A stretch of 64,000 bases of DNA from UBA4459 sp963776205 (GTDB lineage Bacteria; Bacteroidota; Bacteroidia; Bacteroidales; F082), in the NCBI GenBank assembly GCA_963776205.1, contig CAVZLR010000008.1:27496-91495 (forward strand), given 5' to 3'. The first letter of the stretch is position 1; each line of letters starts with the position of its first letter. The notes under the pieces are model-generated. The model did no database searches. It saw nothing but the letters and a program-made list of their open reading frames with translations, and was not told the origin of the DNA. Both the position numbers and the translations under genes were made by a program. Below, one piece after another: positions 33,581 to 41,905 of the stretch.

Positions 33581-35116
33581 TTAGTTGGCTTCCTTTTTAC
33601 CAAGTATTTCTACTCCGCGATTGATCCGGGCTAAGGTATCTTCTTTTCCGATCACGGCAATAATATCAAACAAATGCGGACCTTTGGCCTCGCCAACTAT
33701 CAGCAATCTGAATGCATTCATAATGGCACCCATACTGTATTCATTTTCTTCAATCCATGTTTTCACGGCTTTTTCAGTATTTTCTGAAGTAAAATCCATG
33801 ACCTGTTCCAAAACGATTTCCAGTTCTTTCATCTGGTTAAAAGAATCCGTTTTCCAGCGTTTTTTTACAGTTTGAGGGTCGTAAGTCTCCGGCGCTTCAA
33901 AAAAGAAAGAGGATTGCTCCCATAGCTCAGCAACAAAGTTGACACGCTCCTTTACCAGGCCAACAATAAAACTCAAATCTTTTTGACCGGGATCAAGATT
34001 TTTTTCTTTTAACACAGCTAGAAATAAACCGGCTAGTTCATCATTGCTTTTTTCAACCAGGTAATGGTGGTTAAACCATTTGGCTTTTTCCTGGTCAAAA
34101 CGAGAACCCGACTTGCCTACTTTTTCAATTGTAAAAGCGTTGATAAGTTCAGAAAGGCTGAAAAACTCACGTTCATCACCAGGATTCCATCCCAGTAAGG
34201 CCATCATATTGATAAAAGCTTCAGGAAAATAACCATCTTCCCGATATCCGCGAGAAACTTCACTGCTTACGGGATCGGTCCACTGCAAGGGAAATACAGG
34301 AAATCCCAGCCTGTCACCATCACGTTTACTCAATTTCCCTTTTCCATCGGGTTTTAATAACAAAGGCAGGTGGGCAAATTTGGGCTTGTTCCAGCCAAAG
34401 GCATCATACAAAGAAACGTGCAGAGGTAAAGAAGGAAGCCACTCTTCACCCCTGATTACGTGTGATATTTTCATTAAATGATCATCAACCACGTTGGCCA
34501 GGTGATAAGTAGGCATACCATCTGATTTGAAAAGAATTTTATCATCCAGCACGCTTGTGTTCACCTCTACCCTGCCCCTGATCTCATCCTCCATTATGAT
34601 CAGTTTATCCTCCGGCATTTTGAATCGAATTACATAGGACGAATTAGCCTGAAGCAACTCTTCAACCTTTGATGAACTTAAAGTCAGCGAATTTTTGAGA
34701 TGTCTTCTCTGCACCGCATCATAAGTAAATGTCTTTTTCTCTGCTTCTAATTGTTTTCTTATATCGTTAAGTTCTTCTGGTGTATCAAATGCATAATATG
34801 CATTACTTGACTGGATGAGCATGTCAGCATATTGACGATACATTTCTTTTCGTTCAGATTGGCGGTAAGGACCGTATGAACCTCCTTTGGTAACACCCTC
34901 ATCAAACTCGATTCCGCACCAGTTGAAAGCTTCTTCAATGTATGCTTCAGCACCCGGTACAAATCGGTTTTGGTCCGTGTCTTCAATACGTAGTATGAAA
35001 GAGCCACCATTCTTCTTCGCAAAAAGATAATTATATAATGCCGTTCGTACACCTCCGATATGTAATGGACCTGTGGGACTTGGTGCAAATCTGACACGAA
35101 TTGAAGAATTTTCCAT
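33581..35116 (-). CDS. gltX: Glutamyl-tRNA synthetase
   Basis: The protein has 511 residues from the ATG at 35116. It is a class I synthetase that charges tRNA-Glu. The HIGH-type motif is RFAPSPTGPLHIGGVRTALY at the very N-terminus, and the KMSKS-type motif is GKLSKRDGDRLGFPVFPL near residue 265. FILRIEDTDQNRFVPGAE and HVIRGEEWLPSLPLH are also diagnostic. The open frame continues upstream to 35197, but those 27 codons overlap the promoter and lack family similarity. Downstream, folB follows after eight bases. Confidence 0.96.
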   Translation of the reverse strand: MENSSIRVRFAPSPTGPLHIGGVRTALYNYLFAKKNGGSFILRIEDTDQNRFVPGAEAYIEEAFNWCGIEFDEGVTKGGSYGPYRQSERKEMYRQYADMLIQSSNAYYAFDTPEELNDIRKQLEAEKKTFTYDAVQRRHLKNSLTLSSSKVEELLQANSSYVIRFKMPEDKLIIMEDEIRGRVEVNTSVLDDKILFKSDGMPTYHLANVVDDHLMKISHVIRGEEWLPSLPLHVSLYDAFGWNKPKFAHLPLLLKPDGKGKLSKRDGDRLGFPVFPLQWTDPVSSEVSRGYREDGYFPEAFINMMALLGWNPGDEREFFSLSELINAFTIEKVGKSGSRFDQEKAKWFNHHYLVEKSNDELAGLFLAVLKEKNLDPGQKDLSFIVGLVKERVNFVAELWEQSSFFFEAPETYDPQTVKKRWKTDSFNQMKELEIVLEQVMDFTSENTEKAVKTWIEENEYSMGAIMNAFRLLIVGEAKGPHLFDIIAVIGKEDTLARINRGVEILGKKEAN

Positions 35117-35134
35117 GTGATTAATTTTAGGCGG

Positions 35135-35142
35135 CAAAGGTA
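35135..35142 (-). promoter_or_regulatory. -7 promoter element of gltX
   Basis: Read on the minus strand this is TACCTTTG, 18 bases before the gltX ATG. It reaches the stop-codon edge of the upstream membrane-protein gene. Confidence 0.5.
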
Positions 35143-35553
35143 CTAATTTGACGAATGAATCCGGCGCATCTGTTTTCTCTTTTGCATAGCCCACCATAAA
35201 AAACCAAGCGGCGCCAAGATCATCGTTGGTATGGTAGAGTTAAACGGCTCAGGTGTTCCTTTGATGGAATGCAAAATAAAAGTGAGCGTAATTGCAATAA
35301 TTGATGGGATGAGAACCGCCAGAAAGATTGCATAAAAACTGTTTTTTAAGGTTGCGATATTTTCGCATAAACGCGTGATGAACCCCCCTACAAAAAAAGT
35401 ATATAATGCCTGTTTGGAAGCTGCAATAAGACCATTAAGAATCCCATGATCGTAATTAATGAAGAAAACAATTGTACCAAGAAATAATGCTCCGGCCAAT
35501 CCCATTTTAGGATCAAAAAGTTTATTGTGGCCCAGATTGTTCTTAACTTTCAC
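35143..35553 (-). CDS. Small integral membrane protein of unknown function
   Basis: The protein has 136 residues with about three to four hydrophobic helices: GLAGALFLGTIVFFINYDHG, then ALYTFFVGGFITRLCENIA, then FLAVLIPSIIAITLTFIL and TMILAPLGFLWWAMQ. Both ends are basic (MKVKNNLGHNK and KRKQMRRIHSSN), suggesting both may face the cytoplasm. I do not recognise a family. It lies between the M1 aminopeptidase (23 bases upstream) and gltX, all in the same direction. Confidence 0.6.
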   Translation of the reverse strand: MKVKNNLGHNKLFDPKMGLAGALFLGTIVFFINYDHGILNGLIAASKQALYTFFVGGFITRLCENIATLKNSFYAIFLAVLIPSIIAITLTFILHSIKGTPEPFNSTIPTMILAPLGFLWWAMQKRKQMRRIHSSN

Positions 35554-35576
35554 AAGGACGATTTAGAATAAGGGGT

Positions 35577-37553
35577 TTATTTGACAAACCTCTTTACCAA
35601 TACATCTTTTCCGTCTGTTACCGATACAATATAAACTCCATGACGTAAAGTGGAAGTATTTAATTGCAATTGCTGATTGTTGGTATTTGTTTTAAGGATA
35701 ATCTTGCCGGAAACATCAGCTAGAGTTACCTCTTTCATTTCATTAGAAGGATGTAAAAAATAAAGATTCAGATAATCGTTAACGGGATTTGGACCTATTG
35801 TAAAATAAACAGGTTTATCTCTTTCTTTTATGCCAACAACAAGACTATTTACTTTTTCCATTGTCCATTTGTTTGGATCCACCTGAACAGCCGCAACAGT
35901 TTTTCCTAAATTAACTTCAAACTCATTCAGGTTTTCTGTTTGGTACAAGCTAATGATAGTATCTGTACCATCCATAAATACAAGTTTATAATCCATTAGC
36001 ATTTCGAATAGCGGTGTTGTTGAAGACGTTGATTGTGTTGAGGTTAAATAGAAATAATTACCTGCTGAATACCACTCAAAATCATATAAGGGATAACCTT
36101 CGCCATAATACCACTGATCAAAGAACTGGTCAAAATTCATTCCGGTAACACTTTCAGCTACTTCTTTAAAGTCATCTCCTGTGGCTGTATTATCAGTATA
36201 TTGGGTTTGAAATGTTTCCATAACTTCAAAAAAGAGATCGTCATTCTGGATTTCATGTCTCAAAGTATGAATAATGGCCGCCCCCTTCCTATAAGAAAGT
36301 CTTCCGTTAAAAATTCGCCCTTCGTTACCTGGATAAATCTCATCTTCAGGTATATAGACGCTTCCTCCACTGGAACTCATTGCATAGTCTTGTGATTCAA
36401 CCATGAAGCTGGTTCCAGAATTTTCTCCACTGATATAGTACCTGCACAAGTAATCAGAATAAGTAGCAAAACCTTCATTTATCCATATATCGCTCCATGT
36501 GGCACAAGTAACGTTATCCCCGAACCACATATGACCCAATTCGTGTGCTACTAAACCAAATGAAAATCCACCAATTGTGGTCATTGTCTGGTGTTCCATT
36601 CCACCACCTAACTCTGTTAAACAATGACCATATTTTTCTTCATGAAAAGGATAAAGCGTATAAAAATCGGATAATAACTCCACCATCCCTGAAGTAGCAT
36701 CAATACCATTTTTTGTATCATTTAAACAATCCGGGTCATCATAAATAAAATTCTGGATAAGCACGGAGTCTCCGTTCATTTCTTCAGGATGTGTGTAAAT
36801 ATTGTATTCCTGATAATCAGAAACCGCGTATGAAATTAGATAAAAATCAATTGGATAACCCGACTTCCATTCATAGCGAGAGTTGCCATCTCCAAGGTCA
36901 ACCACGTCGGTCAACAAACCCTGCGATCCGGCCATGTTTTCAGAATCAGTGGTTAGGAATACCCAGCACGAATCGGCTTTGTCTTCCAGGTCTTGTTTAA
37001 CAGGGAACCAGCTTCGTGCATTAAAAGGTTCTGAAAGGGTCCATGTTACTTTTTTGCTGCCCCAGCTCGAACTGGATGTCGCGTTTGTTACTCCACTAAA
37101 AAAGCCTCCTGACACAGGCTCACCTGCATAAAATATCTGAGCCGATATCATTTCACCGGCAGCAATTTCATCAATGGGGACCAGCACATTATGATTGTTT
37201 CTGTCATATGTTGCGTAGGTTGTTCCATTAACAATTATTTGACTGATATCCATATCATCATATAATTCAAAAGCAAACGTATCAACGGCTACTAAGGCAG
37301 TGGCTTCAATAGTTGTATTACCTTCAATGGCTGTAGAAAGATTTGTTACCGAAATGTCAAGAAAGTAGAAAGTAACATCATAATCCCGCATGTATTCACT
37401 TTGCCAGTAGTACAAGTCTTCCAGTGTGCGAGCTTCCTGATCAAAACGATTCATGTGTGAACAGTAGGGTTCATGTTTTTCTGGTGCATTCCATTGCGCA
37501 TAAGAGCCAAAAGAAATGAGTATAAGAATAATAAAAGTGAAAAATCGTTTCAT
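35577..37553 (-). CDS. Secreted M1 family aminopeptidase with T9SS sorting domain
   Basis: The protein has 658 residues and a signal peptide ending near GSYAQWNAP. An N-terminal beta-saddle domain at about residues 55-235 precedes the catalytic domain. The zinc site is VAHELGHMWFGD, with the third ligand Glu 19 residues after the last His (WINEGFATYSDY). The substrate-recognition loop reads LGGGMEHQTM where classical M1 enzymes have GAMEN. The last 75 residues are a type A T9SS tail (FTIGPNPVNDYLNLYF, then ASGKI-like DVSGKIILKT, then HGVYIVSVTDGKDVLVKRF). It should remove N-terminal amino acids from peptides outside the cell. Its start faces the DUF4175 gene across abutting divergent promoters. 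Confidence 0.92.
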   Translation of the reverse strand: MKRFFTFIILILISFGSYAQWNAPEKHEPYCSHMNRFDQEARTLEDLYYWQSEYMRDYDVTFYFLDISVTNLSTAIEGNTTIEATALVAVDTFAFELYDDMDISQIIVNGTTYATYDRNNHNVLVPIDEIAAGEMISAQIFYAGEPVSGGFFSGVTNATSSSSWGSKKVTWTLSEPFNARSWFPVKQDLEDKADSCWVFLTTDSENMAGSQGLLTDVVDLGDGNSRYEWKSGYPIDFYLISYAVSDYQEYNIYTHPEEMNGDSVLIQNFIYDDPDCLNDTKNGIDATSGMVELLSDFYTLYPFHEEKYGHCLTELGGGMEHQTMTTIGGFSFGLVAHELGHMWFGDNVTCATWSDIWINEGFATYSDYLCRYYISGENSGTSFMVESQDYAMSSSGGSVYIPEDEIYPGNEGRIFNGRLSYRKGAAIIHTLRHEIQNDDLFFEVMETFQTQYTDNTATGDDFKEVAESVTGMNFDQFFDQWYYGEGYPLYDFEWYSAGNYFYLTSTQSTSSTTPLFEMLMDYKLVFMDGTDTIISLYQTENLNEFEVNLGKTVAAVQVDPNKWTMEKVNSLVVGIKERDKPVYFTIGPNPVNDYLNLYFLHPSNEMKEVTLADVSGKIILKTNTNNQQLQLNTSTLRHGVYIVSVTDGKDVLVKRFVK

Positions 37554-37588
37554 AAAAAATAAGAGTTAACGGCCGAAGGCCTTATTTA

Positions 37589-37596
37589 TATCTTTG
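37589..37596 (+). promoter_or_regulatory. -7 promoter element of the DUF4175 operon
   Basis: TATCTTTG matches TAnnTTTG. The ATG is 59 bases further on. It directly abuts the minus-strand element at 37597. Confidence 0.5.
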
Positions 37597-37604
37597 CAAA
37601 AGTA
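37597..37604 (-). promoter_or_regulatory. -7 promoter element of the M1 aminopeptidase gene
   Basis: Read on the minus strand this is TACTTTTG, also TAnnTTTG. With the neighbouring plus-strand element it forms a head-to-head TTTGCAAA centre. The peptidase ATG is 43 bases away. Confidence 0.5.
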
Positions 37605-37655
37605 TAAAATTCGCTATGACAACATCAAGGTTGATTTAATTGTGTAAGAAATCAA

Positions 37656-40600
37656 ATGCATAAAGAGCTGGACATATTAAAGTTAAAGCTGAAAAGTTTT
37701 ATCAGGAAATACTACAAAAACCAGATCATTCGTGGTTTGCTGATAAGTGGCGCCCTGTTACTTGTCTTCTTGCTGGTTGTCAACCTGATTGAATATTTCA
37801 TTTGGTCGAATACAATTACCCGAACAGTTATATTCTATACATTTCTGGGAGTAAGTTTTTTTGTAGTGGTTCATTATATTTTTATTCCGTTCATTAAACT
37901 TTTACAGTTAGGTAAAATACTTAGTAATAATGAAGCTGCCCGGATCATTGGAAATCACTTTCCGGAAGTAAGCGACAAGTTGTTAAACACCCTTCAGCTT
38001 GAAGAGAATATAAAGATACAAGCTTTAGCAGATATGGAACTGTTAATGGCCAGCGTGCGGCAGAAAGCAGCTAAATTGACACCCATCCCCTTTAAGAAAG
38101 CCATTGATTTTAAGCAGAATTTAAAATATTTAAGATACCTGATTCCTCCGGTTATTGTAATGGTACTTATTTTGCTAATTTCTCCTTCTTTTATCACCGA
38201 ACCTTCAACTCGTATTATTAAACATACTATTGAATTTGAAAAACCATTGCCTTATCGCATTGTTCTTTTAAACGATTCACTTATTGCTTTACAACATGAG
38301 GATTTCACAGTTCGACTTCGCATCGAAGGAGAAGAGTTGCCTATGCAATTAAAAATGGTGCAGGGAAAATTTGCCTATCGAATACCTGAAATTAGCCCTG
38401 GATACTACGAATATGTTTTCCGCGATATGGAAGGGGATGTGTTTTTCAAATTGCAAACTGAAGAATTTGAGAGCGCATCATATCATCTTAAAGTAAATCC
38501 AAAGCCTGTCATTTACAATTTTACAGTGGCTATGGATTTTCCTGCTTATTTAGGAAAGCCTTCTGAAGTGATTGAAAATGCGGGCGATTTGCTTGTTCCT
38601 GAAGGTACACTTTTAAACTGGAGCATATTCACAAAAGATACACGAGAAATTATTTTTAAAAATGGGAATGAAGCAGGGATTATTAGCATACAGGAAGGCA
38701 ATGTTTTCAAGAAAAGAATAATAGCTGTAGAAGACTTTAATTACACCATTTTCGGACGAAACGAGTTTGTGAATTATTCAGATTCGATGAGTTTTTACGT
38801 TGAGTTGATAAAAGATGAATACCCGGGTATGGAATTAGAAGAATTTACCGATGAAAATATACCTGGCTATGCCCACTATAACGGCATTATCAGCGATGAT
38901 CACGGGTTTCATGAATTGGCTTTTTTCTATAAGGATAATGATCAGGGTACGAAATGGGAAAAACAAATAATAAAAATCGATAAAGAACTCAGCAGGCAAT
39001 TTTTTCAGTTCACCCTTCAATCAAGTGATTTCAATTTGGCACCGGGAGAAAGCATGAGCTATTATTTTGAAGTGAAGGACAACGACGCTATCAATAATTA
39101 TAAAGCCACCAAATCAAAAACATTTACGCTTGCATTTCCTACTGAAGAAGAAATATCAGATAATCTTGAAGATAGATCTGAAAAGTTTAAAAAGGAATTA
39201 GAAAAAGCTAAAAAGGAAATGGAAGATTTGGCGCTGAAAATGGAAGATCTTCAAAATGCATTGTTTGAAAAGAAAGAATTGAACTGGTTGGATAAGCAAC
39301 AGTTGGATCAGATGATTTCAAAAGAGGAAGAATTATTTGACCAAATTGAAAATTTGTTACAGTTAAAAGAGGAAATGAATGAAATGGAAGAGCTTCTTGA
39401 AAAAGACATGGACCCGGAGCTTTCACAAAAAATGGAGGAGTTGGAGAATCTCATGAATGAACTGATGGATGAGGAGATGAAAAAGGAGCTAGAAGAGATG
39501 AAGAAGCAATTGGAAGAGTTGGATAAAAATAAGCTGAATGACCTCCTTGAGCAATTAAAAATGAACAACGAGGATTTAAAGAAAAACCTTGATCAAAATC
39601 TGGAATTATATAAACAATTGGAATTCGAGAAAAAGATGGAGGAAGCCATTGATAAACTTGACAAATTGGCTGATAAGCAGAAGGAATTGGCAAAGAAGAC
39701 TTCAGAAAAAGAAGTGACAAAAGAGGAAGCATTAGAAGAGCAGAAAAAGACTGAAGATGAGTTTAATAAAATTGAAGAGGAGATTGAAGAGGCCGAATCT
39801 TTAAACGAGCAACTTGATGAGCCTTTCAATTTTGAAATGGATACAGCTAAATCGGACGATATAAAAAGCGATTTACAAAAGGCTAGTTCTGATCTGCAAA
39901 AAGGAAAACAGAAGAAAGCTTCTGAAAGCCAGGAAAGTGCTGGCGACAAAATGAAAGAAATGGCAAATAGTCTTTCAGCGATGTTGGAAAGCGCCATGAT
40001 GGAGCAAATGGGTGAAGATGCTGAGCAAGTGAAAAAGATGCTCGATAATTTACTGGATCTAAGCTTTGAACAGGAAAGTCTGATTAAGAGTTACGAGGAG
40101 GTTTCACTGAACGATCCGAAATATATGGACCATGCGGATCAGCAGAAATTGCTGCAGGACGACTTCATGGTGGTGAATGATTCATTATTGGCCCTGAGCA
40201 AAAGACAGATCTTTATACAGCCATTTATATTAAAAGAATCGGGAAAAATTACCGACTATATGGAAAAATCCTTATTTTCGATGCAGGAACGCAAAAAAGG
40301 TAATGCTCTGGGTGAACAGCAATATGTGATGACTTCTATAAACAATCTCGCATTAATGCTCGAAGAATCGCTCAATCAGATGAATCAAAGCTTATCAATG
40401 ATGAGTGGAAAACCCGGGAAAGGAAAGTGTAATAAACCCGGTCCCGGTGCCAAACCTAATTTGGGAGATGTATTGCAAATGCAACAGGGATTAAATGAAG
40501 GCATGGGCAAAAAAGGCGAAAAGAAAGAGGGCGAGGGACAGAATGGAATGGGTAGCGAGCAACTGGCACGTATGGCTGCCATGCAGGCAGAGATCAGGCA

Positions 40601-40988
40601 AAGACTTCAGGATTATATTGATGAACTTGAGGCTGAAGGGGGAAACGGAAGTGCTTTGAATAAGCTGACGCAGGACATGGAAAAAGTTGAGGACGATTTG
40701 ATCAATAGACGTCTGACTGAAGAAACAATAAATCGTCAAAAAGACATTGAGGTCAGGCTGTTAAAAGCCAAAGACGCTGAACTAAAAAGAGAGAAGGAAA
40801 ATAAAAGAGAATCAAAGGAAGGAAAAACTAAAAAAAGAAGTAACCAAATTGAACAATTGCAGTATAAAGACAATGTAATAACTCAAGAAGAAATACTGAA
40901 AACAGTTCCGATTGAGATGTCTCCATATTACAAAGAGTTGTTCAAGAAGTATTTATATAAATTAGAGAGAGAAAATGGTAGCCAATGA
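37656..40988 (+). CDS. DUF4175 large membrane protein with coiled coils
   Basis: The protein has 1110 residues. Three hydrophobic segments lie near the N-terminus (ISGALLLVFLLVVNLIEYFI, VIFYTFLGVSFFVVVHYIFI and LIPPVIVMVLILLIS). An extracytoplasmic beta-rich part spans about residues 180-490. A very long Glu/Lys/Met-rich coiled coil follows (about 500-790), and then a Met- and Gly-rich stretch (LSMMSGKPGKGKCNKPGPGA) before a basic C-terminus. This is the layout of DUF4175, a conserved Bacteroidota protein of unknown role, perhaps in envelope organisation. It begins a run of four overlapping or tightly packed genes leading to mnmG, which suggests a housekeeping operon. Confidence 0.85.
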   Translation: MHKELDILKLKLKSFIRKYYKNQIIRGLLISGALLLVFLLVVNLIEYFIWSNTITRTVIFYTFLGVSFFVVVHYIFIPFIKLLQLGKILSNNEAARIIGNHFPEVSDKLLNTLQLEENIKIQALADMELLMASVRQKAAKLTPIPFKKAIDFKQNLKYLRYLIPPVIVMVLILLISPSFITEPSTRIIKHTIEFEKPLPYRIVLLNDSLIALQHEDFTVRLRIEGEELPMQLKMVQGKFAYRIPEISPGYYEYVFRDMEGDVFFKLQTEEFESASYHLKVNPKPVIYNFTVAMDFPAYLGKPSEVIENAGDLLVPEGTLLNWSIFTKDTREIIFKNGNEAGIISIQEGNVFKKRIIAVEDFNYTIFGRNEFVNYSDSMSFYVELIKDEYPGMELEEFTDENIPGYAHYNGIISDDHGFHELAFFYKDNDQGTKWEKQIIKIDKELSRQFFQFTLQSSDFNLAPGESMSYYFEVKDNDAINNYKATKSKTFTLAFPTEEEISDNLEDRSEKFKKELEKAKKEMEDLALKMEDLQNALFEKKELNWLDKQQLDQMISKEEELFDQIENLLQLKEEMNEMEELLEKDMDPELSQKMEELENLMNELMDEEMKKELEEMKKQLEELDKNKLNDLLEQLKMNNEDLKKNLDQNLELYKQLEFEKKMEEAIDKLDKLADKQKELAKKTSEKEVTKEEALEEQKKTEDEFNKIEEEIEEAESLNEQLDEPFNFEMDTAKSDDIKSDLQKASSDLQKGKQKKASESQESAGDKMKEMANSLSAMLESAMMEQMGEDAEQVKKMLDNLLDLSFEQESLIKSYEEVSLNDPKYMDHADQQKLLQDDFMVVNDSLLALSKRQIFIQPFILKESGKITDYMEKSLFSMQERKKGNALGEQQYVMTSINNLALMLEESLNQMNQSLSMMSGKPGKGKCNKPGPGAKPNLGDVLQMQQGLNEGMGKKGEKKEGEGQNGMGSEQLARMAAMQAEIRQRLQDYIDELEAEGGNGSALNKLTQDMEKVEDDLINRRLTEETINRQKDIEVRLLKAKDAELKREKENKRESKEGKTKKRSNQIEQLQYKDNVITQEEILKTVPIEMSPYYKELFKKYLYKLERENGSQ

Positions 40989-41463
40989 CCAATCCTTAAA
41001 ACTTACATTAGTACCCAAGGAAATACGGAAAATCGAACATTTCGTTGATGACATCTGCGATCAGTTATTCATAAATGATACTTACTACGGAAATATTTTA
41101 ATGTCAATCACGGAATTATTCAACACACTTTGTGAAAAATCGCCGGGAGAAACCCTTAATATCATCTACAATACGGATTATAAACAAATAAGAATTAGCG
41201 CGCAACCAATTGATAAAGAGATTGTTAACGTGATAGAATCAGATATTGACCTGGATAATATCATGGACGGTCCCTACAGTAGAAATATCTTTTTAATTAA
41301 GTCGCTGGTGGATGCCTATGAAATTGAAGAAGATGCGCTTATACTTAATTTTGATATTGGCGCTTTGCACAACGAAATCTATAAAAAGCGGGCAGATCAA
41401 TTACAATCATATTTCAAAAAGGAAGACGTAAAAAAGAAGCAGAAGAGCGGTGATAAACTTTAA
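40975..41463 (+). CDS. Small histidine-kinase-like ATPase-fold protein
   Basis: The protein has 162 residues. The layout (LKLTLVPKEIRKIEHFVDDI, then YYGNILMSITELFNTLCEK, then YSRNIFLIKSLVDAYEIEED) matches the RsbW-like anti-sigma-factor branch of the HATPase fold. The N-box reads TELFNTL where RsbW has E-x-x-x-N, and the glycine-rich G-boxes are weak, so ATP binding is uncertain. It overlaps the DUF4175 stop region by 14 bases and the ybeY start by 14 bases, so translation of all three is probably coupled. The role in this operon is unknown. Confidence 0.75.
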   Translation: MVANDQSLKLTLVPKEIRKIEHFVDDICDQLFINDTYYGNILMSITELFNTLCEKSPGETLNIIYNTDYKQIRISAQPIDKEIVNVIESDIDLDNIMDGPYSRNIFLIKSLVDAYEIEEDALILNFDIGALHNEIYKKRADQLQSYFKKEDVKKKQKSGDKL

Positions 41464-41869
41464 TATATCGCTTGAAGGATTTGAGCTCAAAAATCCTGAT
41501 AAATTAAAATCCTGGCTTCAGGAAATTATTCAAAACGTACATCAAAAGACAGAAGGTGAAATCGTATACGTGTTAACGTATGATGCGTCTCTGCTGTCTT
41601 TAAACAAAAAGTTTTTAAACCACGACACTTTCACAGACATCATAACGTTTGATGCTTCCTCTGAGATGGATGTTATTTCCGGAGAAATATATATCAGCGT
41701 TGACCGCATAAAAGAAAATGCGCAATTGCATCAGCAGGATTTTGAAAGGGAACTCGCCAGAGTGATGGTACATGGTATACTTCATCTGATAGGGTTTAAT
41801 GATAAAACACCCGAGGAAAAAGCAATTATGAGAGCGCAAGAAGATAATTGCTTAAATTTGCTGCCCTAA
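41450..41869 (+). CDS. ybeY: Endoribonuclease YbeY (rRNA maturation factor)
   Basis: The protein has 139 residues from a GTG start; no ATG in this frame is suitable. The zinc-site region reads ARVMVHGILHLIGFNDKTPE. The first two His of the family motif HGxLHLxGyxH are kept, while the third is Asp-Lys, as I recall for other Bacteroidota YbeY proteins. FTDIITFDASSEMDVISGEI is the conserved substrate-groove segment. YbeY works in 16S rRNA 3'-end maturation and ribosome quality control. It overlaps the preceding ATPase-fold gene by 14 bases and is followed by mnmG after a parS-like site. Confidence 0.9.
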   Translation: MINFNISLEGFELKNPDKLKSWLQEIIQNVHQKTEGEIVYVLTYDASLLSLNKKFLNHDTFTDIITFDASSEMDVISGEIYISVDRIKENAQLHQQDFERELARVMVHGILHLIGFNDKTPEEKAIMRAQEDNCLNLLP

Positions 41870-41884
41870 AATATTTACTGTATT

Positions 41885-41900
41885 TGTTTCACGTGGAACA
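41885..41900. promoter_or_regulatory. parS: parS-like centromere site, upstream copy
   Basis: TGTTTCACGTGGAACA matches the 16-base chromosomal parS consensus tGTTtCACGTGaAACa with one substitution, and has the CACGTG core. ParB/Spo0J loads at such sites to segregate the replication origin region. It lies five bases before the mnmG ATG. Confidence 0.85.
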
Positions 41901-41905
41901 TTCTT

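Noticed and set aside
39130..40000. Several long minus-strand Ser/Phe-rich frames over the DUF4175 coiled coil
   Set aside because: They are mirror images of the Glu/Lys codons of the coiled coil (GAA/AAG read as TTC/CTT) and have no start context.
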